A stretch of DNA of 64,000 bases from VAZQ01 sp963756715 (GTDB lineage: Bacteria; Pseudomonadota; Alphaproteobacteria; Rhizobiales; Xanthobacteraceae), in assembly GCA_963756715.1 (NCBI GenBank), contig CAVWOV010000044.1, positions 1 to 64,000 of the forward strand, in the 5' to 3' direction. A program made the position numbers and the translations under genes. This document shows positions 8,670-17,051 of the stretch, in pieces (the stretch's first letter is position 1; each line of letters opens with the position of its first letter). Below the pieces are notes generated by a model. That model made no database searches, had not been told where the DNA came from, and saw nothing but the letters and a program-made list of their open reading frames with translations.

Positions 8670-10218
8670 CTAATCGAACGCGGTGTGAGGCGCTTCGGCC
8701 GGGCTGCCGGGCGCCCGGGCGGTGCCGATGACGAATACGAACGGGATGACGGCGATCGTCAGCAGCATCAGAACTTTGAAGTCGTTGGCATAGGCGATGA
8801 TGACCGCCTGCTGGTTGATGAGCATCTCGATCAAGGCGCGGCCGGTGTCGGTGGTCAGGCTCAGGATCGAGCGGACATCCGGCATCGTCAGGGCATTGTT
8901 GAACGGCGTGATATACTCGACGAGGTGCGCATGCATTTCGGTGGTGGTCTCAGTGAGCTGCGCAATCATGATCGAGATGCCGATCGAACTGCCAATATTG
9001 CGCACCAAGGTCAGAATGGCGGTGCCCTCGGTGCGCAAATGGCCGGGCAGGGTGGCAAACGCCACGGTGCTCAGCGGAACGAATACCAGGCCGAGCCCGA
9101 AGCCCTGAACGACGCTCACGGTCAGGATCGTCGAGGACGAGGTATTGTTGGTGAACCCGACCATCTGGTCGAGCGTCAATGCGGCGAGCCCGAGTCCCGC
9201 GAGAACGAGCCAGCGCGCTTCGACGATCTTCATCAGCCGGCCGACGATGATCATCGCGACCAGGGTGCCGATGCCGCGCCCGGCCAGCAGCAGACCCGCG
9301 GAGAGAATGGGATACCCGATCACGTTTTGCAGAAACGGCGTCACCAAGCGCCATGGTGCCGAACAGCACGACCCCGATTGCGGCCATGAAAATGCAGCCG
9401 CCGACGAAATTGCGGTCCTTGAACAGCTCGAAGCGCACGAACGGCGTCGCCGTCGTCAGCGAATGCGCAAAGAAGTAATAGAAGCCGACCGCCGAGACGA
9501 TTGCCTCCAGGATGATTTCGTTGGAGTCAAACCAGCCCACCTCCTCGCCCCGGTCGAGCATGAGTTGCAGCGATCCGATGCCGACAGCGAGCGCCAGGAA
9601 GCCAAACCAGTCGAAACGCATCTGTCCCTTCGGCTTGGTTTCGTCCATGAAAAGCATCAATCCGATCACCGTGATCACGCCGATCGGAAGATTGATGAAG
9701 AAGACCCAGTGCCAGCTATAATTGTCCGTCAGCCATGCGCCGAGCGTCGGTCCCATGATCGGGCCCAGCATGACGCCGATCCCCCAGATCGCCATCGCGG
9801 ATCCACGCTCCTCGGCGGAATATGAATCGAGCAGCACCGACTGCGAGAGCGGCACCAGCGCGGCGCCGAACGCGCCCTGCAGCAGGCGGAACGTCACCAT
9901 CTGTTCGATGTTCTGGGCGAGTCCGCACAGCACCGAGGCAAACGTGAAGCCGGCGGCGCAGACGACGAACAGCTTCTTGCGCCCGAACCGGTCGGCCATC
10001 CATCCGATCGGCGCCGTCATGATGGCGGACGCGACAATGTATGATGTCAGCACCCAGTTGATCTGATCCTGCGAGGCCGAGAGGCTGCCCTGCATATAGG
10101 GCAGCGCGACATTCGCGATGGTGGTGTCGAGCGCCTGCATGATGGTCGCGCTCATCGCGCAGACGGTCACCAGCGTGCGCTGCATGTTGACGCCCGACGC
10201 CGCGGTGGCGGCGGTCAT
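8670..10218 (-). CDS. DHA2-family MFS efflux transporter, EmrB-like (frameshifted by one base)
   Basis: This 14-helix drug:H+ antiporter of the EmrB/QacA group forms a pump with the EmrA-like adaptor encoded just upstream. Motif A reads GWMADRFGRKKLF, the TM1 motif ALDTTIANVALPYMQG, and the antiporter motif C region GIGVMLGPIMGPTLG. The first frame (start 10218) ends in sense at FGTMAL; the protein continues one base later as VTPFLQNVIGYPIL to the stop at 8670. One extra G/C in the CC at 9344-9345 explains it. The start overlaps the adaptor stop (ATGA). Confidence 0.88.
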
Positions 10219-11372
10219 TTTGGTTGCTCCGGCGCACCCTCCCGCGCGGCACTCGACCCAACGCCGAGGAGCGCCGCCAGGGAACGCCGATGGCCGGTGT
10301 CGATATCCACTGTCACGCTCATGCCGGCGCGGAGCAGCCGCAGGTTCTGGCCCTGGTCGAAGGCAATACGGACGGGCACCCGCTGGACGACTTTGACCCA
10401 GTTGCCGCTGGCATTCTGCGGCGGAAGGATCGCGAATTGCGCGCCGGTTGCCGGAAAGACCGAGGCGACGGTGCCATGAAAGGTGCGGTCCGGGAAGGCG
10501 TCGACGTCGACCGTGACCTTCTGCCCGACGCGCAGATAGGTGAGGTCGGTCTCTTTCGGGTTGGCGTCGACCCAGGGTGTGCTGTCGTTGATCACACTGA
10601 GCACCGGCGTTCCGGCGGTCACGAAGCGGCCAAGCTGGATGTTGTCGACCTGCGTGGCCGTTCCGTTGATCGGCGCTTTCAATGAGGTGTGGTCAAGGTC
10701 GCGCTGCGCTTGTTCGAGCGCGGCCTCGGCCTGTTGATAGGGCGGAAACTGCTCGATCGGCAGATCGGGCTTGCCGAGAAGCTGATTGAGCACGCTGGCG
10801 CGCTGTTGCACCGCCAGTTGGCCTTGCAGCTTCGCGGTCACCAGCCCGACGGTCGCGTTGTCGAGATCGACTTGCGATGTGACATGGCTGGCGATCAGCG
10901 TTTTCTTGCGGTCGACATCGTGCTGTTTCAACTCAATATTTTTCTGCGACAATTCGACGAGCTGATCGAATGATTGCAGATTGCTCTTGAGATTGGCGAA
11001 GTCGGTGCGGACGCTGTCAAGTTTGCTCTGCGCCTGTGTCACCGCCAGACGAAAGGGTGTCGGGTCGATCTCGAAGAGCTGATCTCCTGCGGTAACGTGC
11101 TGACCCTCGCGCACCGAGACGTGACTGATCTTGCCCGAGATGTCGGGCGTGATCAGGACCTTCTGCGCGCCCACATAGGCATTGTCGGTAGAGACGTAGC
11201 GTCCGCCGGAGAGATAGAAGACCAGTCCGGCGGTCGCCGCCATCAGCGGCAGGATGACCAGGAGGATCAGCCGCAGGTGCGCCCGCAGCCAGTCGCGCAA
11301 CGTGACCTTCGGCGGTTGGGTCGCCGTCTCTTGGTCCGCGTCGGGACGAAGCTTGACGATCGTCTCAGGCAT
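10215..11372 (-). CDS. HlyD/EmrA-family periplasmic adaptor of a multidrug efflux pump
   Basis: This membrane fusion protein links the inner-membrane MFS pump to the outer membrane. A single N-terminal helix (RLILLVILPLMAATAGLVFYL) is followed by YVSTDNAYVGAQKVLITPDISG, the classic EmrA biotinyl-lipoyl start, a long coiled-coil hairpin rich in Q, K and L (about residues 110-220), then PINGTATQVDNIQLGRFV closing the lipoyl domain and a beta-barrel. ATG at 11372 is preferred; ATG at 11381 is also possible. It overlaps the MarR gene upstream and the MFS gene downstream, giving a MarR-EmrA-EmrB operon. Confidence 0.9.
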   Translation of the reverse strand: MPETIVKLRPDADQETATQPPKVTLRDWLRAHLRLILLVILPLMAATAGLVFYLSGGRYVSTDNAYVGAQKVLITPDISGKISHVSVREGQHVTAGDQLFEIDPTPFRLAVTQAQSKLDSVRTDFANLKSNLQSFDQLVELSQKNIELKQHDVDRKKTLIASHVTSQVDLDNATVGLVTAKLQGQLAVQQRASVLNQLLGKPDLPIEQFPPYQQAEAALEQAQRDLDHTSLKAPINGTATQVDNIQLGRFVTAGTPVLSVINDSTPWVDANPKETDLTYLRVGQKVTVDVDAFPDRTFHGTVASVFPATGAQFAILPPQNASGNWVKVVQRVPVRIAFDQGQNLRLLRAGMSVTVDIDTGHRRSLAALLGVGSSAAREGAPEQPK

Positions 11373-11853
11373 AGCGCGCATCGAGCGTCGGCGCCGGCCG
11401 TCTAACGATGGCGCGGCGCAGGTTGTCCTTGATGGTGGTCAGGTTGGCGAGCACCAGCACAACGGTGGCCGGGTCGATGTCCGCAAGGGCCACGCCCATC
11501 AGTTCGTCGCCGAGGTCGGCCAGTCGCTCCAGCAAAGGTCGCGCCTGCGGCGTCAGAAAGAGCCGTTTGACGCGCCGGTCGCTCGGGTCGGAGCGCCGCT
11601 CAATCAGGCCGTTGTCGCAAAGCCGGTCGAGCAGCCGCGTGAGCGTAATCGGCTGCAGATCGAGGATATCGGCCAGTTCCGACTGCTTCAGTCCCTCGAA
11701 GCGGTCGAGCCGGACGAGAACGGCCCATTGCGCCCGTGTCATCCCCAGGCGGGCGGCCTTCTGGTCCGCATAGGTCCGCAGTAGCCTCGCTACATCGTTG
11801 ATGACAAAGGCAAAGTCTCGTTTTCGACTGTCCAAGACCGTGATTCCTCTCAT
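11365..11853 (-). CDS. MarR-family transcriptional regulator of the efflux operon
   Basis: This protein of about 162 residues has the MarR winged helix: MTRAQWAVLVRLDRFEGLKQSELADIL forms the helix-turn-helix entry, PITLTRLLDRLCDNGLIERR the recognition helix, and SDPSDRRVKRLFLT the wing with its DRR motif. It is first in the operon with the EmrA and EmrB genes and overlaps the adaptor start. By family precedent it represses this operon and releases it on binding a phenolic or lipophilic ligand. ATG at 11853 is used; an upstream TTG at 11859 also keeps frame. A palindromic operator candidate lies just upstream. Confidence 0.88.
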   Translation of the reverse strand: MRGITVLDSRKRDFAFVINDVARLLRTYADQKAARLGMTRAQWAVLVRLDRFEGLKQSELADILDLQPITLTRLLDRLCDNGLIERRSDPSDRRVKRLFLTPQARPLLERLADLGDELMGVALADIDPATVVLVLANLTTIKDNLRRAIVRRPAPTLDARYA

Positions 11854-11882
11854 AAGCAACCAATATGATAAGCTTGCTTATG
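11852..11882. promoter_or_regulatory. Candidate MarR operator with three half-sites
   Basis: Directly upstream of the MarR start is ATAAGC-TT-GCTTAT (11868-11881), a perfect inverted repeat with a two-base centre. A third copy of the half-site, ATAAGC, lies at 11852-11857, overlapping the start codon. MarR proteins bind palindromes of this size, usually overlapping their own promoter, so autorepression is likely. The site lies between the efflux operon (minus) and the dienelactone hydrolase gene (plus, start 12069) and might affect both. Confidence 0.55.
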
Positions 11883-12068
11883 AATTGAACAACCCGCCGG
11901 CTCCCCAGGTCAGAGTTGCATTCGGCGCATGGGCATTTCGGCGAACGCGACGAGGGGCACGCTCGCGTGAGCGGCACGCTCGTGTTGGGTTGACGGCCAT
12001 GCCGGCAGGTTCCCGTGGCGTTCAGAAGGCTCTATAGGATCACCGGCCAGGAACCAGGAGAACGCGCG

Positions 12069-12797
12069 ATGGCGGAAAAGAAGGTGCCGTACGAGGTCAA
12101 CGGCCGGCAGTTCGAGGGCGTGATTGTCTATGACGACAGCGTCAAGGCGAAGCGCCCGGTTGTTTTCATGCAGTCCGACTGGAAGGGCGTCTGCGCCGAC
12201 ACGATCGCAATGGCGCGCACCATTGCCGGCAAGGATCAGGTCGTGCTGATGGCCGATATGTACGGCAAGGGCTACGGCGACAAGCCCAAGACGCGGGAGG
12301 AACTGGCGGTCGGCATGAAGGCCGTGCACAACGACCTCGCCTTCACGATCGCTTGCGGCGGCAAGGCCTACGACGCGCTGCTCGCCGAGGCGGACAAGCT
12401 CGGCATCGCCGATACCGCAAAGAAAGCCGGAATCGGGCATTGTGCGGGTGGCGGCTTCGTGCTCGAGCAGGCGCGCGCCGGCGCCGACTTCAAGGCCGTC
12501 GTGGTGTTCCACGTCACCAATCCCAACCCCGTCGTTTCAGGCACGCCCTGCAACATCAAGGGCAGGGTGCTGGCGATCCACGGCCGTGCCGATCCGGTCA
12601 CGCCGAAGCCGATGATGGACGCGCTGGAGGAGGAACTCACCAAGGCCAAAGTCGACTGGCACGTCGTGACGTTCGGCCGCGGCGTGCATTCGTTCTGTGA
12701 CCCGACCGCCAACAATCCCGCGGCGACGCAGTACGACGAAAAGCTCTGCCGCACGTCCTACATGCTGATGCGGGACTTCTTCGCCGAAACGCTGTGA
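12069..12797 (+). CDS. Dienelactone hydrolase family protein
   Basis: This 242-residue alpha/beta hydrolase has the cysteine triad of dienelactone hydrolases: nucleophile Cys125 in GIGHCAGGGF, Asp175 in HGRADPVTP and His207 in GRGVHSFCDP. Such enzymes open lactones from aromatic ring cleavage; many homologues act on other esters. ATG at 12069 is chosen because a good AGGAG lies 8-12 bases before it; the frame upstream is not protein-like. It is transcribed away from the MarR gene and faces a carboxymuconolactone decarboxylase-like gene, which fits a role in aromatic breakdown. Confidence 0.87.
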   Translation: MAEKKVPYEVNGRQFEGVIVYDDSVKAKRPVVFMQSDWKGVCADTIAMARTIAGKDQVVLMADMYGKGYGDKPKTREELAVGMKAVHNDLAFTIACGGKAYDALLAEADKLGIADTAKKAGIGHCAGGGFVLEQARAGADFKAVVVFHVTNPNPVVSGTPCNIKGRVLAIHGRADPVTPKPMMDALEEELTKAKVDWHVVTFGRGVHSFCDPTANNPAATQYDEKLCRTSYMLMRDFFAETL

Positions 12798-12816
12798 GGC
12801 GCAGACCGCTCCGGCG

Positions 12817-13362
12817 CTATTCCTTGAGCGGGGTCGGGTTGGCCGATGGCGGCTCGACCCCGAAGGTGTTTGCCGTCATGCAGGTCATCGAGAAGCTGCC
12901 GATGGAGGCTACCAGCGCCACCAACGCCTCCACGCCCATGGTCTTTTCCGCGGCGGCGTAGGCTTCATCGCTGATGCCCTTGTTGGCAAGAAGGTCGCGC
13001 GCGACGGCGAAGCAGGTGCGCTCACGCGCATCGGGCAGGTCCGGCGTACCGTGTCCATTGATCGCGTCGATCACCGCCTGATCGATGCCGACGGCGAGTG
13101 AGCCGCGCACCTGCGCGAACCAGGGATACCGGGCATTCCAATGCCGGGCGACGGTGAGATTTACGATTTGCTGCTCCCGGCGCGACAACGGACCGGACGC
13201 CAGGCAGGCCCGCATGTTCTGGCTGGCCTCGAACAGTTTCGGCAGCCGGATGTAGGCGGTGTACGGCCCGCCGACGATGCCGCTCGATTGCTTGGCGGCG
13301 TCGTAGACGCGCGCCTGTTCGGCATTCATGTCGGCGCGGTCCAGGATGGCGATGCGTGTCAT
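12817..13362 (-). CDS. Carboxymuconolactone decarboxylase family protein
   Basis: This 181-residue protein of the AhpD/CMD fold starts at ATG 13362 (MTRIAILDRADMNAEQARVY). The family core is visible in LSRREQQIVNLTVARHWNARYPW and in the helix around RTCFAVARDLLANKGISDEAY. There is no CxxC pair, so peroxidase-type AhpD activity is unlikely. It converges with the dienelactone hydrolase gene 19 bases away. True gamma-carboxymuconolactone decarboxylase activity is not shown by the sequence. Confidence 0.83.
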   Translation of the reverse strand: MTRIAILDRADMNAEQARVYDAAKQSSGIVGGPYTAYIRLPKLFEASQNMRACLASGPLSRREQQIVNLTVARHWNARYPWFAQVRGSLAVGIDQAVIDAINGHGTPDLPDARERTCFAVARDLLANKGISDEAYAAAEKTMGVEALVALVASIGSFSMTCMTANTFGVEPPSANPTPLKE

Positions 13363-13545
13363 GCGTTCTCCCCATGATGTCATTTCGTTTGTGGGCGGGA
13401 CGCTAGCACCGGCTTGCAGATCGCGCGAGCCGCAAACGGGAAGTGCCGCTGCAAAATGACGATTGGTCCATTTCGCTGGCTTTTGTTTCCTGGCTTGATG
13501 TCAACTAGAGCCAATTTCGACACACTCGCGAGCCTTGATGCGACT

Positions 13546-14559
13546 ATGCGACGGCGAGATTTCGTTACCGGAATTGCTGGACTGGCGGTCGCGTGGCCGC
13601 TGACCGCGCGCGCGCAACAGGCCGAGCGCGTGCGACGTGTCGGCATGCTGATCGGCAGCGCAATTTCAAACTCGTCGGAATCTCAAGCCAGCTTGGACGC
13701 GTTCGTTCAGGGGCTGGCAAAATTGGGTTGGACCGAAGGTCGCAACCTCAAGATCGAGTCTCTCTCAGCCGTGGGAAATCCCGACGACGTCAAAGGATAC
13801 GAAACGGAATTGGCAACCCTCGCACCTTCATTGGCCGCGCTCGCGCCGGACGTCATCTTGACTAACGGTACCCGAACCTTGGACGCGATGTTGCGGGCAA
13901 CTCGAACCGTGCCAATCGTGTTCGTCAATGTGACCGACCAGGTCAACGCAGGTTTTGTCGACGGGCAAATCCGGCCTGGCGGCAATGCCACCGGCTTCAC
14001 CAATTTTCAAAATGAAATCGCGGGTAAGTGGCTTGAATTGCTCAAAGACGTTGCGCCTAACGTGACGCGAGTGGGGGTTCTTCGGGATCCCTCCAAGAAT
14101 GCCGGCGGTGAACAGTGGGATGCCATCCAAGCTGTGGCGCCGTCGCTCAAGATGCAAGTCATCCAGGCGGACTTAGGTCGCGAGTCTGAGATTGTGCGCG
14201 CTTTTGGGGCTTTCGCGCGTTTCCCGAACAGCGGTCTCGTCGTGACGGTGAGCACGCTGGCGACCGTTCATCGCAAGCAAATCATCGCACTTGCGGCCCA
14301 GCACAAACTACCCGCCGTCTATCCAAGAAAGCTGTTCGTGGAAGACGGCGGGTTGATGTCTTATGGAGCCGATCTCATCGAACAGTACCAGCTTGCAGCA
14401 GGCTACGTTGATCGCATCCTGCGGGGCGCAAAAACAGATGAGTTGCCGGTGCAGGCGTCGACGAAATATGAATTGGTTATTAATCTCAAGACCGCCAAAG
14501 CGCTTGGCCTGACCGTGCCACCGCAGTTGCTTGCTCGCGCAAGTGAGGTGATGGAGTAA
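13546..14559 (+). CDS. ABC transporter substrate-binding protein, DUF534 family, orphan
   Basis: This 337-residue exported binding protein opens with MRRRDFVTGIAGLAVAWPL, a signal with a twin-arginine-like start, cleaved around ARA. Domain landmarks match the partial gene at the left edge: FVQGLAKLGWTEGRN, RPGGNATGFTNFQNEI, then GLMSYGADLIEQYQLAAGYVDRIL and LPVQASTKYELVINLKTAKALGL. There is no permease or ATPase beside it. Base composition looks slightly lower in GC than the neighbours. Ligand unknown. Confidence 0.88.
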   Translation: MRRRDFVTGIAGLAVAWPLTARAQQAERVRRVGMLIGSAISNSSESQASLDAFVQGLAKLGWTEGRNLKIESLSAVGNPDDVKGYETELATLAPSLAALAPDVILTNGTRTLDAMLRATRTVPIVFVNVTDQVNAGFVDGQIRPGGNATGFTNFQNEIAGKWLELLKDVAPNVTRVGVLRDPSKNAGGEQWDAIQAVAPSLKMQVIQADLGRESEIVRAFGAFARFPNSGLVVTVSTLATVHRKQIIALAAQHKLPAVYPRKLFVEDGGLMSYGADLIEQYQLAAGYVDRILRGAKTDELPVQASTKYELVINLKTAKALGLTVPPQLLARASEVME

Positions 14560-14695
14560 GCGCCCATTCTACCGCCTCCCTTTAATGCATAAACTCATGG
14601 GGCTTGGACCTGGGGCGAACTCTGCTTATTTGCCGCTTATTGGCGTGAAGCGCGCGCGACTCCACCATGTTTAGTAGCCACACTGGAGCATCCGG

Positions 14696-15371
14696 ATGAA
14701 CGAGATCAGCCACGACGCGATTGGCAAAACGCCACGCCGCACATTCATCCGCCGCGTGGCAGGCGGGCTATCGCTCGGGCTCGCCGCGATGGTGACGGGC
14801 CCGGTGCAGGCCCAGCCTGTTGCACAGTCCGGCCAACCGGATTGGCCGGGCATGCTGAAGGGGCGTCATCGTCAACTCGTGGACGCCTACGCGATCAACG
14901 ACGGTGCGCCGCTCGGATTCGCCTATACGTTTCTGGCGACGAACGATGCAGATTGGCGCATCCGACAAGGCTGCAACGTCGGTGCTTGTCCTGCGCCATG
15001 TCGCATTCCCGCTCGCGCTCAACGATGACATCTGGCGCAGGTACAAGATCGGTGAAGCGTTCAAGGTTCTCGATCCGCAGACCAAGGCGCCGGCGTTGCG
15101 CAATCCCTACCTGCGCCCGAAGTCCGGCGCGCTGCCTGTGGACGACATGGCGGTCGATCGTCTGCTGGCCGATGGCGTGGTGATTGGCGGCTGCAATGTC
15201 GCCCTGATGTTCCAGAGCAAGATGCTTGCGCACAATGCGGGCGTGAGCGCGGCCGAGGCGGCAAAGGAATGGGCCGCGAATGTCATCCCGGGAATCACCA
15301 TCCTCCCGTCGGGCGTGTGGGGGGTCAACCGCGCGCAGGAAGCAGGCTGTACCTACTGCGCCGGAGGTTAG
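14696..15371 (+). CDS. Tat-exported conserved hypothetical protein (frameshifted by one base)
   Basis: It starts at ATG 14696 with GGAG at 14685-14688. The N-terminus has a twin-arginine signal (RRTFIRRVAGGLSLGLAAM, cleavage near VQA). The first frame is sensible to about FLATNDA; after removing one G at 14951 it continues IGASDKAATSVLVLRHVAFPL through YKIGEAFKVLDPQTKAPALRNP to the stop at 15371. The mature part looks like a DsrE-type small alpha/beta domain, as in uncharacterised Tat proteins of rhizobia, but I cannot assign a function. Its last four bases overlap the convergent DUF805 gene. Confidence 0.7.
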
Positions 15372-15754
15372 TGGCCCCCTCCGATGCCTGGCGCACGCTC
15401 TGGCCCGAACCGGTTTGGGCCGGCCGTTCCCCGCACGCATGCCCAATAGAGCAGGACAAGCCCCCCGATAATGGTAAGGCCGAGCAAGAGCCACCAGCCG
15501 GTCCGGTCGATGTCGTGTAGTCGACGGACCGAGACCGCGATACCTGGCAAAAGCAAAGCCAACGAGACGATGATGTCCACGACGCTGAATGCGCCCATCT
15601 CATCGCCCGGATAAAGCAGTTGATCGATGGTGCCAAACACGACGGCCACGACCGTGGCGAAGAGGGTCCAGTACCAATATTCCGAGCGGACCGCCCGGCC
15701 GGAGAAGTTCACGTAATTGCGGAAGCCCGATTTGACGGCCTCGACGAAGTTCAT
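15368..15754 (-). CDS. DUF805 family membrane protein
   Basis: This 128-residue inner-membrane protein shows the DUF805 pattern: FSGRAVRSEYWYWTLF before the first helix, then two or three more hydrophobic helices with the conserved VRRLHDIDRTGWWLLL loop and a final GLVLLYWACVRGTAGPNRFG. Function is unknown in the family. The start is ATG 15754, with a 156-base gap upstream for a promoter. It converges with the preceding Tat protein gene. Confidence 0.88.
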   Translation of the reverse strand: MNFVEAVKSGFRNYVNFSGRAVRSEYWYWTLFATVVAVVFGTIDQLLYPGDEMGAFSVVDIIVSLALLLPGIAVSVRRLHDIDRTGWWLLLGLTIIGGLVLLYWACVRGTAGPNRFGPERAPGIGGGH

Positions 15755-15910
15755 GATGTAGGCGCCCCACGTTCGCTTATGCGACGATGGTCACGATATC
15801 CCCGCGGCGAGATGCTGGCTAGGGCCATTCCTTGCGGCTCAAGGGCTATTCCAAACTCAGACTTTAATGCCTCGCCGTCATGCGTCGGGCGCGGCGCTCT
15901 TGAAGGCACC

Positions 15911-17051
15911 TCAGCGATCAAGCCCGCCAAATGGCACGAGCGGGTTGTCGACCAGCGCCGTGCGGTCCGGCTGGTCGGTCCTGGCGGCGCCCTGAAAGGC
16001 GTCGAACAGTGCCCGCACCGTCTGCGGATCGAGATCGCGGGTGATCAGCACGAGGCGCGTGCGCGTGTCCTGGTCGGGCCAATGGGGCAGCCGCACCGGC
16101 GGGTGAAGAACGTGCTGGACGCCGTGGATCACCAGCGGGCTCTGCGGGTCTTCGGCGAGCTTCACGATGCCCTTGAGGCGCAACAGGTTCGGCCCGTGCA
16201 GCGAACGCAAGAGATCGAGGAACATCTCGAACACCGAAGCCGGAATGGCGTTGTCGGCTGATCAGCGAGAACGCGCGGATGCGCGCATCGTGACGGTTGA
16301 CGTCGTGGTGGTGATGGCCGTGGTCGTGACCCGTATGCCGCTCATAGGCTTCCGCCGCCAGCCAGCGGTTGACGTCGGGGATTTTGCGATCGGGGTCGTA
16401 GAGGCCGCAGCCGAGCAGCGCCTGCGGCGTTGCTTCGTTCTTCGCCGCATCGAGGATCGGCGCCGCCGGATTGAGCGCATGCAGACGCGTCAGCAGGACT
16501 TGATACGCATCGCGGCGCTCGGGCGTGTCGAGCAGGTCAGTCTTGGTCAGGACGATCCGGTCGGCGACGGCAACCTGCTTGACCGCCTCCAGGTGCTCGT
16601 CGAGCGTCGCCGCGCCGTTGACGGCGTCGACCACCGTGATGACGCCGTCGAGCCGGTAGCGCATCGCCAGGTAGGGATGCGCCATCGCGGTCTGCAGCAC
16701 CGGCGCCGGGTCGGCGAGCCCGGTCGTCTCCAGCATCACGCGGCGGAAGCTGGCGCGGCCGTTGTCGAGGTCGCGCAGAAGTTGCTCCAGCGCGTCGACC
16801 AGGTCGCCACGAAGCGTACAACACAGACAACCGCTCTGAAGCAGGACGACACCGTCGCGAATCTCCCGAACCAGCAGGTGGTCGAGGCCGACTTCGCCGA
16901 ATTCATTGATGATGACGGCGGTCTCGGCCAGGGCCGGGTCACCGATCAGGCGGTTGAGCAGCGAGGTTTTGCCGGCGCCGAGGAAGCCGGTCAGGACCGT
17001 GAGGGGAAGCGGTTCGGCCGGCCCGGAAGCGCGCGTGGCGGCGCCCATCAT
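15911..17051 (-). CDS. CobW/COG0523-family metal-chaperone GTPase (frameshifted by one base)
   Basis: G3E-family P-loop GTPases of this kind deliver metals such as Zn or Co. Walker A is GFLGAGKTS at residues 22-30, the CxCC metal motif (CLCC) is at 75-78, and LTKTDLLD is the guanine-specificity motif. A histidine-rich loop (HDHGHHHHD) precedes the C-terminal domain. The first frame is sensible to AFSLI; after dropping one base near 16259 it continues ADNAIPASVFEMFLDLLRSL to the stop at 15911. The start ATG 17051 overlaps the carboxypeptidase stop, so the two genes are coupled. Confidence 0.85.

Noticed and set aside
9340..9350. Programmed ribosomal frameshift in the EmrB-like gene
   Set aside because: No slippery heptamer or downstream structure is evident, and the same one-base surplus appears in eight unrelated genes, which favours sequence error.
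16302..16346. Repeated GTGGTGATGG-type triplets that look like a short tandem repeat
   Set aside because: They simply encode the histidine-rich loop of the CobW-type protein on the minus strand.
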